From positions 1 to 34,105 of the forward strand of contig CADCGD010000022.1 of NCBI GenBank assembly GCA_902800925.1: a stretch of 34,105 bases of DNA, given 5' to 3'. Shown piece by piece: positions 7,297 to 16,109 of this stretch. This DNA is from an uncultured Bacteroidales bacterium. Its GTDB lineage: Bacteria; Bacteroidota; Bacteroidia; Bacteroidales; Bacteroidaceae. Positions within the stretch are counted from its first letter, which is position 1. The number at the start of each line of letters is the position of its first letter. The notes beneath the pieces were generated by a model, which was given only the letters and a program-made list of their open reading frames with translations, did not search any database and had not been told where the DNA came from. The translations under genes were made by a program, and so were the position numbers.

Positions 7297-8217
7297 ATGA
7301 CTTATTTAGGTGAACTGATATCGATAGGCGTCGCTTTTTCATGGACGGCGACGGCGCTACTGAGCGAGTTTGGCTCGAAGCGGCTGGGCAACTTGACGCT
7401 GAATGTATTGCGAATGGCGCTGGCACTGGTGTTCTCGCTGGTGTTGTTTCTGGTGGTAACAGGAGAGCCGTTACCCACAGGCGTATCGACAGAGGCAGCC
7501 GGATGGATGCTGTTATCCGGACTGGTGGGCTATGTCATTGGCGACTTCTGCCTCTTTCAATGCTATATTATTATAGGTTCGCGCTATGGCCAGCTTTTCA
7601 TGACGTTGGCTCCGCTGTCGGCAGCCCTGATGGCCTGGGTGACGTTGGGGCAGCAGATGACGGCGATGAGCATCATAGCGATGCTGGTAACGCTCGCTGG
7701 AATCAGTATTTCCGTACTTGGACGAGGCGAGCATCATAAGGTGTCCTTGAAATTGCCCCTCAATGGTGTTCTCTTTGCCATTGGAGCGGCTGTGTGTCAG
7801 GGTGTTGGTCTGGTGCTGAGCAAGATAGGTATGGACCATTACGAAGTGTCTGCTGCGATGCCTGACTGGCTGGTGCCCTTCAGCGCCAATTTCTACCGTT
7901 GTATTGCTGGCATCGTCGGCTTTTCGCTATTGCTCTATTTTCGCGATGGAATGGCCACTTTACGCGAGGCTATGCACGACAGAAAAGGACTCACCGTTGC
8001 TACTGCCACCACCATCTTTGGTCCCTTCGTGGGTGTTGGTTTTTCGCTGATGGCTGTGCAATATACGGCAGCAGGCATTGCCTCCACACTGATGGCTATG
8101 ACGCCCATCATCATCCTTCTGCCTTCCTATTGGCTCTTCCATGAGAAGATAACCTGGAAAGCTATTATTGGCGCCTTCATCTCTGTCGTTGGCGTCAGCC
8201 TGTTCTTTTTAGGATGA
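7297..8217 (+). CDS. EamA/DMT-family transporter (intact copy)
   Basis: 306 residues, about ten transmembrane helices arranged as two EamA repeats (ELISIGVAFSWTATALLSEF..., and VGFSLMAVQYTAAGIASTLMAMTP in the second half). It is an inner-membrane exporter of small metabolites or a drug; the substrate is not predictable. An in-frame ATG-like extension begins at 7189 but would run through the promoter; ATG 7297 gives MTYLGELISIG, matching the paralogue. The gene converges on the beta-helix gene with only 3 nt between stops. The frameshifted copy at 722-1647 is its closest relative here. Confidence 0.9.
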   Translation: MTYLGELISIGVAFSWTATALLSEFGSKRLGNLTLNVLRMALALVFSLVLFLVVTGEPLPTGVSTEAAGWMLLSGLVGYVIGDFCLFQCYIIIGSRYGQLFMTLAPLSAALMAWVTLGQQMTAMSIIAMLVTLAGISISVLGRGEHHKVSLKLPLNGVLFAIGAAVCQGVGLVLSKIGMDHYEVSAAMPDWLVPFSANFYRCIAGIVGFSLLLYFRDGMATLREAMHDRKGLTVATATTIFGPFVGVGFSLMAVQYTAAGIASTLMAMTPIIILLPSYWLFHEKITWKAIIGAFISVVGVSLFFLG

Positions 8218-8220
8218 AGG

Positions 8221-10503
8221 CTACCACGTTGCTTTCAGATAGTGAAGCATCGTTGTGCTTTCGCCACACGAGCCCGTATGCTGGATATGGATGCCGCCAA
8301 AGGGATTGGCATCGACATGAGCCTGTAGATCTACCTGATGAGGAAGGGTCGAGTCGGTAGGCTTGGGCGTCTTGGTCTCGACATGAGCCGTGAGTAGACC
8401 ATTGGCGTAGTTGAGACTGATGGTGCAGCCTGTGCGATAGCAGGTGGAGGAGATGGGTTCTGTCAGGGGGGTAACGACTCCGTTTTTATATGCTACTAAA
8501 TAGAAATCGACAGCTTTGGCATGCTTCACAGTGCGGATAATTCGGAGCCCGTAGCCAGTAAGCGTCTGCGTATCGAACTTCAGACAGATGTCCATATACT
8601 GCCCAGTGGCCGAGCCGAAGCCCTGTCCGGCGGTCTTGGTAGGATCGACTTGCAGCGTCAGCGACATGTCGTCATAGTCGCGTTCAATGGGTGTGTACAT
8701 CAGTCGGGCACCTCTCTGGGCCTGCAAAAGTCCCTTTCCAACGGCTCCGTTGAAGCCCTCGCCATACTCCCACATGCGCTTCTGTGGGTCAAACTTCCAG
8801 TCGTATTCCGATGTGTCGAGCGGCTTGTATCCGTCCACTTGCCAGGTGTCTGGCAGCAAAGAGAGACTCCAGCCTGTCCAGAAGTCGCTGAAGTCGGTTT
8901 CGTATGTCCTCGTGTCTTCGATGTCTTTGAAACGGATGGGCTGGCTGACAGTCTCTACCATATTGCCCAACTCGCTGCGATGATGGGCAGGACGTATGGT
9001 CGCCATCAGTCTTCGGCCTATATCGCCAGGCCGTAGGCGATAGTGAGTCGTTGGTCCGTCGTTGCTACAGGCAAGAATCGTCTCTTTGTGGCAGTCGTCA
9101 GTGTCTAGTCGACTCCAAATGATGTGTGATTCGTCACGTCGGCCTTGCAGGTCGAGTTCGTAGTCGAGCCAAGCCACACCTTTCTTTATTTTAATACGAG
9201 GTTCTTTCTTGAATGAGGGCGGAGGCAGCTGGGAAGGCTTTATCGTTACCATGCATACGGCTACGGCAGGATAGTCGTCAATGGTATAGGCCGTAACAGG
9301 GATGGTGACAGGTTCTTCAATATCGTCGCATGCTATGCTGATGCTGGTGGAGTTTCCCTTCATGTTGCTCAGCGTGACAATTTGGTCGTAAGGTGGTTGG
9401 ATTCGCCAAGCCACCTCACGCCCATCGGCTTTGACAGAAAGAGCGACAGGTTCGCCGCCCACCTGTATCTCTGCTTCCCGACGGCTGATGGAGAGATAGG
9501 GTGGCTCGGTCATATTCATCGCTATGGAGTCCATCACGACGGTGTTTTCCTGTTGGCGGTTACCAATGAGATAGGGTTTTCCGTTGAGCGTGAAGTTCTT
9601 CTGATAGCAGCGGAGCCAGCGTTGCGGATAGGCCGTCCAGCCGATATATAAGCTATCGGAGGGAGCATGATAGCGGCAGTCGACCACCGTCACAGGGCCC
9701 CCCTGCTTGCAGAAGTATATCTCGCGATTGTCGCTCTTCACGTTGAAGTCGCAATCTATGAACATCGCCCCACGTTCGAAAGTGCTCCAGAAAGGCTTCT
9801 GTCCGTAGAGGTCGAAGTCGCAGTGGCGATAGAGAGCCGTGCCGTTCAGAGCGTCGTCAGTACACTCAAAGTGGCAGCTGTCGTAGACGCTCTCTCTGGC
9901 ACCGTTCAGCGGGTTCAGGTTCAGTCGGCTTATAAAACGCACTTTTTTGGCATGAAGGCTACGTCCGTGAACATAGCCAACATGTGCCTGAGTGATGGCA
10001 TTATTGCGTTTCTTCCGGCTGAGTTCTGGGCGACGGGGATAGTCCAGGTCTACATTACAGTAGTTGCCCAGCGTCATATTCTCTACCCTCAACTCGTCAA
10101 CGTGCATGTCGAACATCGTGAAGTTGCCGATAGCCCCTTGCGTCTGTCCGCGCTGAGCAGCGAGCACCACATCCTCTGGTCGCTCGGCTAGTCCGATGAA
10201 GTCAAGTTTCTTGGCACGAATAACGATGCCAAATGGCTCTCGCCCGTTTTCACCTTTGACCACTTCCGGCTCATCGGGATTGTCCACCCAATACACCCAC
10301 GGACGGATGTAGAGTGTGGTAGTGTCGCTGAGGTGGGCGACGGCCTCGCGGAAGTCATTGAAAACAAAGGGCTTGGCCTGTGCTTCGTCATGAGTGAGCG
10401 AGCCGTCGAGCAACAGGTGGTGTTCGTCGAGCGTAGGAATGGTTTGAGCCGCTGTTTCCATCACGGCAGCCATGAGCGCAATAGTTAATATCAGTTTATT
10501 CAT
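8221..10503 (-). CDS. Large secreted protein with right-handed beta-helix (pectinesterase-like) N-terminal part
   Basis: 760 residues with a signal peptide (MNKLILTIALMAAVMETAAQ). Residues about 40-340 look like a parallel beta-helix of the pectin-lyase/pectinesterase type: IRAKKLDFIGLAERPEDVVL, repeated short N- and D-rich turns, and CHFECTDDALNGTALYRHCDFDLYG. Residues 350-530 look like Ig-like beta domains (PVALSVKADGREVAW, PVTAYTIDDYPAVAV). Residues 540-760 resemble a LamG/concanavalin-like module ending in WSLSLLPDTWQVDG...LHYLKATW. It is probably a periplasmic or surface carbohydrate-active protein; the substrate is unknown. It has its own promoter and is not in a SusCD locus. Confidence 0.75.
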   Translation of the reverse strand: MNKLILTIALMAAVMETAAQTIPTLDEHHLLLDGSLTHDEAQAKPFVFNDFREAVAHLSDTTTLYIRPWVYWVDNPDEPEVVKGENGREPFGIVIRAKKLDFIGLAERPEDVVLAAQRGQTQGAIGNFTMFDMHVDELRVENMTLGNYCNVDLDYPRRPELSRKKRNNAITQAHVGYVHGRSLHAKKVRFISRLNLNPLNGARESVYDSCHFECTDDALNGTALYRHCDFDLYGQKPFWSTFERGAMFIDCDFNVKSDNREIYFCKQGGPVTVVDCRYHAPSDSLYIGWTAYPQRWLRCYQKNFTLNGKPYLIGNRQQENTVVMDSIAMNMTEPPYLSISRREAEIQVGGEPVALSVKADGREVAWRIQPPYDQIVTLSNMKGNSTSISIACDDIEEPVTIPVTAYTIDDYPAVAVCMVTIKPSQLPPPSFKKEPRIKIKKGVAWLDYELDLQGRRDESHIIWSRLDTDDCHKETILACSNDGPTTHYRLRPGDIGRRLMATIRPAHHRSELGNMVETVSQPIRFKDIEDTRTYETDFSDFWTGWSLSLLPDTWQVDGYKPLDTSEYDWKFDPQKRMWEYGEGFNGAVGKGLLQAQRGARLMYTPIERDYDDMSLTLQVDPTKTAGQGFGSATGQYMDICLKFDTQTLTGYGLRIIRTVKHAKAVDFYLVAYKNGVVTPLTEPISSTCYRTGCTISLNYANGLLTAHVETKTPKPTDSTLPHQVDLQAHVDANPFGGIHIQHTGSCGESTTMLHYLKATW

Positions 10504-10548
10504 ATTGTAAGTTGATCAGTTTTTGAGTGTCAAACAGATTTCATGCGG

Positions 10549-10579
10549 CAAAGATACGAATAAGCGAGCGAAATACAAA
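10549..10579 (-). promoter_or_regulatory. Promoter of the beta-helix protein gene
   Basis: Minus-strand -33 TTTG (10576-10579) and -7 TATCTTTG (10549-10556), spacer 19 nt, giving a 5' UTR of about 40 nt. Confidence 0.85.
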
Positions 10580-10660
10580 CCGAAAACCGTTTTTCTTTTT
10601 GTATTCTCAAAGATTAACAAAAAAAAGTCCTTTTCATTATGTATTTCAGACAATATTTCG

Positions 10661-10668
10661 TATCTTTG
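10661..10668 (+). promoter_or_regulatory. -7 box for the membrane protein/bcp operon
   Basis: TATCTTTG on the plus strand, 46 nt before ATG 10714. The -33 region is T-rich (TTTTC) without a perfect TTTG. Confidence 0.7.
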
Positions 10669-10713
10669 CCCCAAATTTACGCTAATTACTATCCTAAAAT
10701 CAACTAAAAATTA

Positions 10714-11502
10714 ATGATTATGGAAACGACAGTAAATGTATTACCAAATGACTTTTGGGGAACAATGACACCATATTATGTCATAGCCCTGTTGTTGATT
10801 GTTGCTACTGTGGCATGCTATATTCCTATTCGCAGTAAACTGCTGCGATGGTGTTCAGCAATCGTGGTACCAGCTATGTTACTGATTGCCGGCTATATGG
10901 AAATTGTACTTTTCAGCAAGTTAGGTGCAGACAATGTAGTATGGTGGTGTGACTTGGACCATGTTGGTTTTTTCAGTGCGCTGTTGCGCCTCTTCCCATT
11001 TGTATTGGTATTGTTTTTACAGATTCATAGTTTTTTTGCCTATCAGAATTTTGTGTTTGGCCCCCAGTTGATGGACGAACCAGGTGCATCTATTTCATTG
11101 AGGCCAAAATTCAAACGTTTTTGGTGGCTCTTTTTAGTTGTTGTTGCCGCTGGTGTGGCTGACCGTATGGGTCTTAAAGGCAATACGCTAAATATGACCG
11201 TAGGGCTCATAACCGTTTTGGTGCTTTTTATCATTTTCGGCTCATATAATTTTGAGGAGTTTGGTGTGATAAATGGTACGCTTCTCACATTTTTTGCAGT
11301 AGTCTATATCATCGGCTTATTATTGGCAGCATATGCTTTCATCATTGTGTTGCTTAAGGTGTTCTGGCAGATGTTGATCTGGGCTGTTTTTGGTGGCTTT
11401 GTTCTTTGGTATATGAAGCACACTGATTTTGCCGAAGAACATCGGAAATTTGAAAAGCGAAGGGAAGATGAGGAGAGAATGAAAATTAATCGAGGTGAAT
11501 AA
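10714..11502 (+). CDS. Polytopic inner-membrane protein, unknown function
   Basis: 262 residues with about six hydrophobic helices (YYVIALLLIVATVACYI, IVVPAMLLIAGYMEIVLF, ALLRLFPFVLVLFLQI, FWWLFLVVVAAGVAD, MTVGLITVLVLFIIFG, LLTFFAVVYIIGLLLAAYAFIIVLLKVF and another short one), ending in a charged cytosolic tail rich in Glu, Arg and Lys. No family is recognised. It is 16 nt upstream of the bcp peroxiredoxin on the same strand, so probably co-transcribed. Start ATG 10714; ATG 10720 is equally possible. Confidence 0.75.
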   Translation: MIMETTVNVLPNDFWGTMTPYYVIALLLIVATVACYIPIRSKLLRWCSAIVVPAMLLIAGYMEIVLFSKLGADNVVWWCDLDHVGFFSALLRLFPFVLVLFLQIHSFFAYQNFVFGPQLMDEPGASISLRPKFKRFWWLFLVVVAAGVADRMGLKGNTLNMTVGLITVLVLFIIFGSYNFEEFGVINGTLLTFFAVVYIIGLLLAAYAFIIVLLKVFWQMLIWAVFGGFVLWYMKHTDFAEEHRKFEKRREDEERMKINRGE

Positions 11503-11518
11503 TAGAACTTAATTGACT

Positions 11519-11971
11519 ATGAACATTGGAGACAAAGCGCCTGAGATACTGGGCAAGGACGAACAGGGACGGGACATCCGTCTGAGTGATTACAAGGGAC
11601 GTAAGCTCGTGCTGTACTTCTATCCGAAGGATAATACCAGCGGCTGTACCGCTGAGGCTTGCAGTCTGAGAGACCACTATACAGAACTGCAAGGTGCAGG
11701 CTACGAAGTGGTGGGCGTGAGCAAGGACTCTGCTGTTTCGCACGTGAAGTTCAAGGAGAAGCACGCATTGCCCTTCCCGCTGATAGCTGATGTCGACAAG
11801 ACGCTGTTGCAGGCGATGGGTGCCTGGGGCGAGAAGGTGATGTATGGCAAGAAGACCGAGGGCACCATCCGCACCACCTTTATTATTAATGAGGAAGGCA
11901 TTATTGAGCAAATTTTTGCTGGCAAACAGGTGAAGACCAAGGAGCATGCCGAGCAGATTCTGCAGAAATAA
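11519..11971 (+). CDS. bcp: Peroxiredoxin, BCP/PrxQ type
   Basis: 150 residues. A thiol peroxidase reducing H2O2 and organic hydroperoxides with thioredoxin as electron donor. Seen: thioredoxin-fold N-terminus (GDKAPEILGKDEQG), YFYPKDNTSGCTAEAC with peroxidatic Cys43 and resolving Cys48 (the CxxxxC pair of the BCP subfamily), and IRTTFIINEEG. The frame opens with TTG 11513, but ATG 11519 gives the usual start. It ends 2 nt before the convergent GH8 gene. Confidence 0.95.
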   Translation: MNIGDKAPEILGKDEQGRDIRLSDYKGRKLVLYFYPKDNTSGCTAEACSLRDHYTELQGAGYEVVGVSKDSAVSHVKFKEKHALPFPLIADVDKTLLQAMGAWGEKVMYGKKTEGTIRTTFIINEEGIIEQIFAGKQVKTKEHAEQILQK

Positions 11972-11973
11972 TT

Positions 11974-13257
11974 CTATCTCTCAATCATGCGATATTTGCC
12001 GCTTAGGTGCATGAAGGCAAAGAGGCGCAGCAAACCATCATAGTAAGCATCGAAGTAGCCATCCTCAAAGGGTTCGTGGCGTGCCTTCCACAGGGCATCT
12101 ACGAACTCTTTTTTCTTCTCGTGCTGACACAGGATAGATGCTGCAGCTACAGTACTGACGAGTCCAATGCTGTGGCGTAGTTTGCGGAAGCCGCCAGCCT
12201 GCAGAATTTCATCATCCTCTGGCAACGTACCATCTACGCGATACTGGTCAACAAACGTGTCAACCCCTTGATTATAGAAGAAGTTCTGAATCTTCTCACC
12301 GTATTGGCGTTGCCAGTCGGCATCCTTACCACTCCACTCATAGTCGAGCGTAATGTTCATGGGTACGCGCCAAGAGTCATAGCGGAAGCAGGAACCACCA
12401 TTACGACGACCACCAAAGCCCTGCATCAGCGTGCCGTCGTAGTTACACATATCTGGATTCAGACCCGTCTTCTCGTTGGTGCATTTATGCAGGAATGCAC
12501 GACTCTTCTCCGCACAGTCCAGCCAGTAGTCTGCACGTCCGTCATCTGCATACTTTGCCCATACCTCGTAGAAAGCAGGAATGTGATAGCTGGGATCAGT
12601 GAAGCGCTGTCCGAAACCATCAGGTGTAAAAGTAATCAGGCGCGTCTCAGGATCAATGAGGAAAATCTTTCCTGACGATGGCGGCATGCCTGGCATCTGG
12701 CGTCTGAATGGACGTTCTTCTTTGAAGTCACGTGGCTGTATGCAGTTCAGGATATGCTGTGCTTCTGCCTTATAGTTGATGCCAGTCTCGTCACCCCAAC
12801 GGTTAGAGGCAAACAGCAGGGCTGTAATGTAATACAGCTCGCCATCACTGGCAGCCCCCTCAGCATTGCGCGTGCCATCGGTCTTACAACTCCAGGCAAA
12901 ATATCCCTCACGTGGTCCTTCCTGATGCTGCATATATTTCTTGCTCCAACGCCATAGTCGGTCGAAGATGTCTTTCTCGCCAAACTGCACGGCTATCATC
13001 ATGCCATACGACATACCCTCCGTACGGGCATCGTGGTTCTTGATGTCAGAGACGTAGCCCATCGAATCTCCCACCTCAAAATAGACTTTGTTGGGGCCAC
13101 GGAACACATCGTTGAACACCTCTTTCACCTTTGCTTCCACCTCAGCAGGCTGATAGCCCATCTCAACGAATACATTCCGATAATTTCCTGCTTCTGCAGA
13201 GATGCTTACCGAGCAGGCAGCAAGCGCCAGAAGTAATAACGATTTCATTTGTTTCAT
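11974..13257 (-). CDS. GH8 glycoside hydrolase, probable reducing-end xylose-releasing exo-oligoxylanase
   Basis: 427 residues with a signal peptide (MKQMKSLLLLALAACSVSISAEA). The GH8 (alpha/alpha)6-barrel signatures are present: ARTEGMSYGMM with general acid Glu80, ASDGELYYITALLFA with Asp138, DPSYHIPAFYEVWA, and FRYDSWRVPMN with the likely base Asp294. The pattern fits the Rex subgroup, which trims xylose from the reducing end of xylo-oligosaccharides, rather than GH8 chitosanases; this sub-assignment is inference. It lies 46 nt after the histidine kinase gene on the same strand with no clear promoter between, so it may be part of that operon. Confidence 0.88.
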   Translation of the reverse strand: MKQMKSLLLLALAACSVSISAEAGNYRNVFVEMGYQPAEVEAKVKEVFNDVFRGPNKVYFEVGDSMGYVSDIKNHDARTEGMSYGMMIAVQFGEKDIFDRLWRWSKKYMQHQEGPREGYFAWSCKTDGTRNAEGAASDGELYYITALLFASNRWGDETGINYKAEAQHILNCIQPRDFKEERPFRRQMPGMPPSSGKIFLIDPETRLITFTPDGFGQRFTDPSYHIPAFYEVWAKYADDGRADYWLDCAEKSRAFLHKCTNEKTGLNPDMCNYDGTLMQGFGGRRNGGSCFRYDSWRVPMNITLDYEWSGKDADWQRQYGEKIQNFFYNQGVDTFVDQYRVDGTLPEDDEILQAGGFRKLRHSIGLVSTVAAASILCQHEKKKEFVDALWKARHEPFEDGYFDAYYDGLLRLFAFMHLSGKYRMIER

Positions 13258-13303
13258 AGTGTTGATAGTTAGTTATGTCTATTTAGCTATTTTATATGGA
13301 CAA

Positions 13304-15298
13304 TTAGCAGACAGGTAGCGTCATCACAAAGCGGGCACCATTTGTATAACTGGTGTCGAGCACGACGTCGCCACCCAGACGATGACAGATGCTGCGGGCT
13401 ACGGTCAATCCGATGCCTGTGCCCACCTCATACTCGTTGAGTTGTACGAACTCCTCGAAGATATGCTCAGCCTCGCTGGCAGGAACGCCAATGCCAGTGT
13501 CCTCGACGATGTATCTTACCATGTTGTCCTGCTGGTCTATGGTCAGCGTGATGGTGCCTTTCTTGGTGAAGCGTTCGGCATTGTCAAGCAGCATGACGAG
13601 GGCGTGTATAGCAGACTGTTCGTTGGTATCAAGTGATAGTTGGCTGATGTCTTCACCCGCTTTCAAGCTGATGGGAATCTTTGTTTCCTCTTTGGCTGTC
13701 ATGGCGCTGATGGCTTTCGAGGCGATGTTTACAGCAGGGATATGGTCGTTGCGCTCAATAATGGTCTTGCTGTTGATGTCGCTCAGCTCCAGCATCTTGT
13801 TGACCAGCTCCGTGATGCGGTTGGTATTCTCGATGATTTTATCGTTGATCTCATGCCGTGTCTTCCTGTCAATTTCCAAATCAGTGTTGGTGAGTATTTG
13901 GGTAAAGCCACAGAGGACGTTCAACGGTGTGCGTATCTCGTGAGACATCTGTTGGATGAACGAGGTCTTCATGCGCGACGACTCTTTGGTGCGTTCGTTG
14001 GCTATTTCCAGTTTGCTGTACGCCTTCTCCAGACGCAATGATGCCTGATGGCGGAAATAGATGATGAGCACGAAACAGAAGATGACCAGCACCAATGCCA
14101 GGACGGTGGCAAAGTAGCGTTGACGTACGAGATCGGACTTCTGTTTGACGAGTTCCTTTTCTTTCTGCTGGGTATTATAGATAGTTGTAAGCTCAAGGGC
14201 TGCATCGCGTTGCATGCGTACAATGGCGCTATCCAGTTCGTCACAAATCTGATAGCTCACCTTATTGGCTTTCTCCATGCGCTGAGCGCCCCTATTAGCA
14301 CGGAATTTGGGCAACAGATAATGCTGGATGATGTCCATAGAGGGTGTTATGCCATATTTTTGCATCTGCTTGTCGAGCACTTCGAAGTTTTCTGCAGCTT
14401 CGTCCCAGCGGTGGGCAGACATGAGGTAGTTGATTGCCTCCAACTTGCCTTCGTTGGTATGAATGTAGTGCGACTGAAGGGCATCGTTGAACACCTTTTC
14501 AGCCTCGGCCTGATTGCCGAAACCCTGTAGGACGCTAGCATAGTAGATGTCTAGACGTGCTCGCTGCTTGTCGATGAAGCCTGGATCAGGGTTGGGCAGT
14601 TGCTTATAGGTGTCGAGCAGTTCTCTGTATTTCTGTGTCCAGTTGTAAGCCTCTTGGTAACGTTTCAACTGCAGATAGTTGTCAGTGATGGTAATTACTG
14701 CCACAATGGCTGTGGTGAAGTTCGGTTTGGTAGGGGCTGCATCTACCACCTTGCGGAACAGGTCCATGGACTTTTCAAAGTTCTCGGCAGCATCGTTAGG
14801 ACTGCCCAACTTCAACTGACAACAACCCACGGCAGCCAACAAGTAAGCGAAGTCGCTGTTGTCACGGTAGTTTTCCTTGCGCATCTTGTCGAGGGCAGGA
14901 GCAGCCACCTTCATTGTTGCCTCATACTCACCTTTCAGCAGCAAGGCGCCTGATAGGCGGTTGGCAGACTTGGCGTAGTATTTCAGTTCTTCCTGGTTGT
15001 GTATCTCTGCATTGACAGCCTGCTTCCAATATTTTTCTGACAGACGCATCAAGCGCTGACGCGAATAGGAATAGCCTCGCCAATAGTCAGCCTGGATATC
15101 CGTAATGTCACCAGAGGTTTGGTACTGGTCGGCCAATTCCAACAGTCGTTTGTAGTCGTGGTTCTTGTGTGCAATATTGATCAGGCTGTCGGCCTCGGTC
15201 CTCTGTGTTACTGTTTCTTCTTTATCGCCACACGACAGCAACAGGGTAGCAGTCAGTACCGCCACCAGCAGAAAGTTAAGGAGTCGTAGTGTCTTCAT
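13304..15298 (-). CDS. TPR-containing sensor histidine kinase
   Basis: 664 residues. The N-terminus MKTLRLLNFLLVAVLTATLL ends in a lipobox-like LLSC (Cys23). A helical, TPR-like periplasmic region fills about 35-370, a coiled coil about 370-395, a transmembrane helix 396-415, a second coiled coil to about 440, the HisKA domain with FIQQMSHEIRTPLN (His453), and a HATPase domain with LLDNAERF (N box), VEDTGIGVP (G1) and GTGIGLTVA (G2). No receiver or DNA-binding domain is fused, so it needs a separate response regulator, which is not in the window. Its ATG overlaps the stop of the upstream membrane-protein gene (ATGA), implying coupled translation. Confidence 0.92.
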   Translation of the reverse strand: MKTLRLLNFLLVAVLTATLLLSCGDKEETVTQRTEADSLINIAHKNHDYKRLLELADQYQTSGDITDIQADYWRGYSYSRQRLMRLSEKYWKQAVNAEIHNQEELKYYAKSANRLSGALLLKGEYEATMKVAAPALDKMRKENYRDNSDFAYLLAAVGCCQLKLGSPNDAAENFEKSMDLFRKVVDAAPTKPNFTTAIVAVITITDNYLQLKRYQEAYNWTQKYRELLDTYKQLPNPDPGFIDKQRARLDIYYASVLQGFGNQAEAEKVFNDALQSHYIHTNEGKLEAINYLMSAHRWDEAAENFEVLDKQMQKYGITPSMDIIQHYLLPKFRANRGAQRMEKANKVSYQICDELDSAIVRMQRDAALELTTIYNTQQKEKELVKQKSDLVRQRYFATVLALVLVIFCFVLIIYFRHQASLRLEKAYSKLEIANERTKESSRMKTSFIQQMSHEIRTPLNVLCGFTQILTNTDLEIDRKTRHEINDKIIENTNRITELVNKMLELSDINSKTIIERNDHIPAVNIASKAISAMTAKEETKIPISLKAGEDISQLSLDTNEQSAIHALVMLLDNAERFTKKGTITLTIDQQDNMVRYIVEDTGIGVPASEAEHIFEEFVQLNEYEVGTGIGLTVARSICHRLGGDVVLDTSYTNGARFVMTLPVC

Positions 15299-16020
15299 CG
15301 TGTTATTTTTTTTGTTGCCTCAGTGGTTGTTTCTATTGTCTTGCCATATTTGTTCAGCGAGTAGGCAATGTATGCAAACATGCCCACGCCTACTACTAAC
15401 AGCAGGGTGTATGGCCAGAAGTCGGTGGGGAAGATGCCAGTAATGGCTACGCTGCTGATGCCGAAGAGTACGATGAGGTCGCAGCACACTTGCATCCAGC
15501 GTACAAAGCTCATGACATTACCATAGGAGAGTCGCAACAATCGGAAGCTCACCATGTTGTAAGTCTGGTAGAACACAAAGATAACCCATGCTGCGTAGAA
15601 GAAGTAGAGGCAGAACGACAGGAATGTGTAGGTAGATGCCTCTTTCCACAGAAGGGCGACCATCCAGTAGATGACCAGACTGAACAGAAAGTATAGAATG
15701 TCGCGCCAGAAAACGAATCGTGTCAGATACTTTGGATTAAGCAGTGACGTGAATCCCCAACTGAAGCAGATGCCCCCCAGGTGGAAATACGAGGCTGTCA
15801 GTGCCGATGCTGCCGTAGGCCATGTGAAGCGCCACATAAAAGTAGCATGCAGCAAGTATCCTATTCCGAAAGCTGCTATCCACAACGTGGTAAGCAATCG
15901 TGTACGGAGGTAAACGTCATACTGTTTATAGGACTTGTTTCCCCCAAAAATCATGCCAGCCATTATGAGGTTGATAATGCCTGTCAGGAGTAATGCTAGT
16001 CGATATATAGTCTGTTCCAC
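15295..16020 (-). CDS. Seven-helix membrane protein coupled to the histidine kinase
   Basis: 241 residues, about seven hydrophobic helices (LALLLTGIINLIMAGMIF, LLTTLWIAAFGIGYLLHATF, ASYFHLGGICFSWGFTSL, ILYFLFSLVIYWMVALL, FLSFCLYFFYAAWVIFVFY, CCDLIVLFGISSVAITGIF, LLLVVGVGMFAYIAYSL). No enzyme motif is visible. Its stop overlaps the histidine kinase start by 4 nt, which suggests it forms or assists the sensory unit of that kinase. The pair is transcribed from the promoter at 16059-16089. Confidence 0.8.
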   Translation of the reverse strand: MEQTIYRLALLLTGIINLIMAGMIFGGNKSYKQYDVYLRTRLLTTLWIAAFGIGYLLHATFMWRFTWPTAASALTASYFHLGGICFSWGFTSLLNPKYLTRFVFWRDILYFLFSLVIYWMVALLWKEASTYTFLSFCLYFFYAAWVIFVFYQTYNMVSFRLLRLSYGNVMSFVRWMQVCCDLIVLFGISSVAITGIFPTDFWPYTLLLVVGVGMFAYIAYSLNKYGKTIETTTEATKKITR

Positions 16021-16058
16021 TTTCCTTCCTATTAAATGCTATTTATGGTTTATGGGTG

Positions 16059-16089
16059 CAAAGATACACTTTTTTCCCATAAAAACCAA
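16059..16089 (-). promoter_or_regulatory. Promoter of the membrane protein/histidine kinase operon
   Basis: Minus-strand -7 TATCTTTG (16059-16066) with TTGG at 16086-16089, spacer 19 nt. The start codon is 38 nt downstream of the -7 box. Confidence 0.75.
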
Positions 16090-16109
16090 TTATTCGGAAG
16101 GATTTCTCA

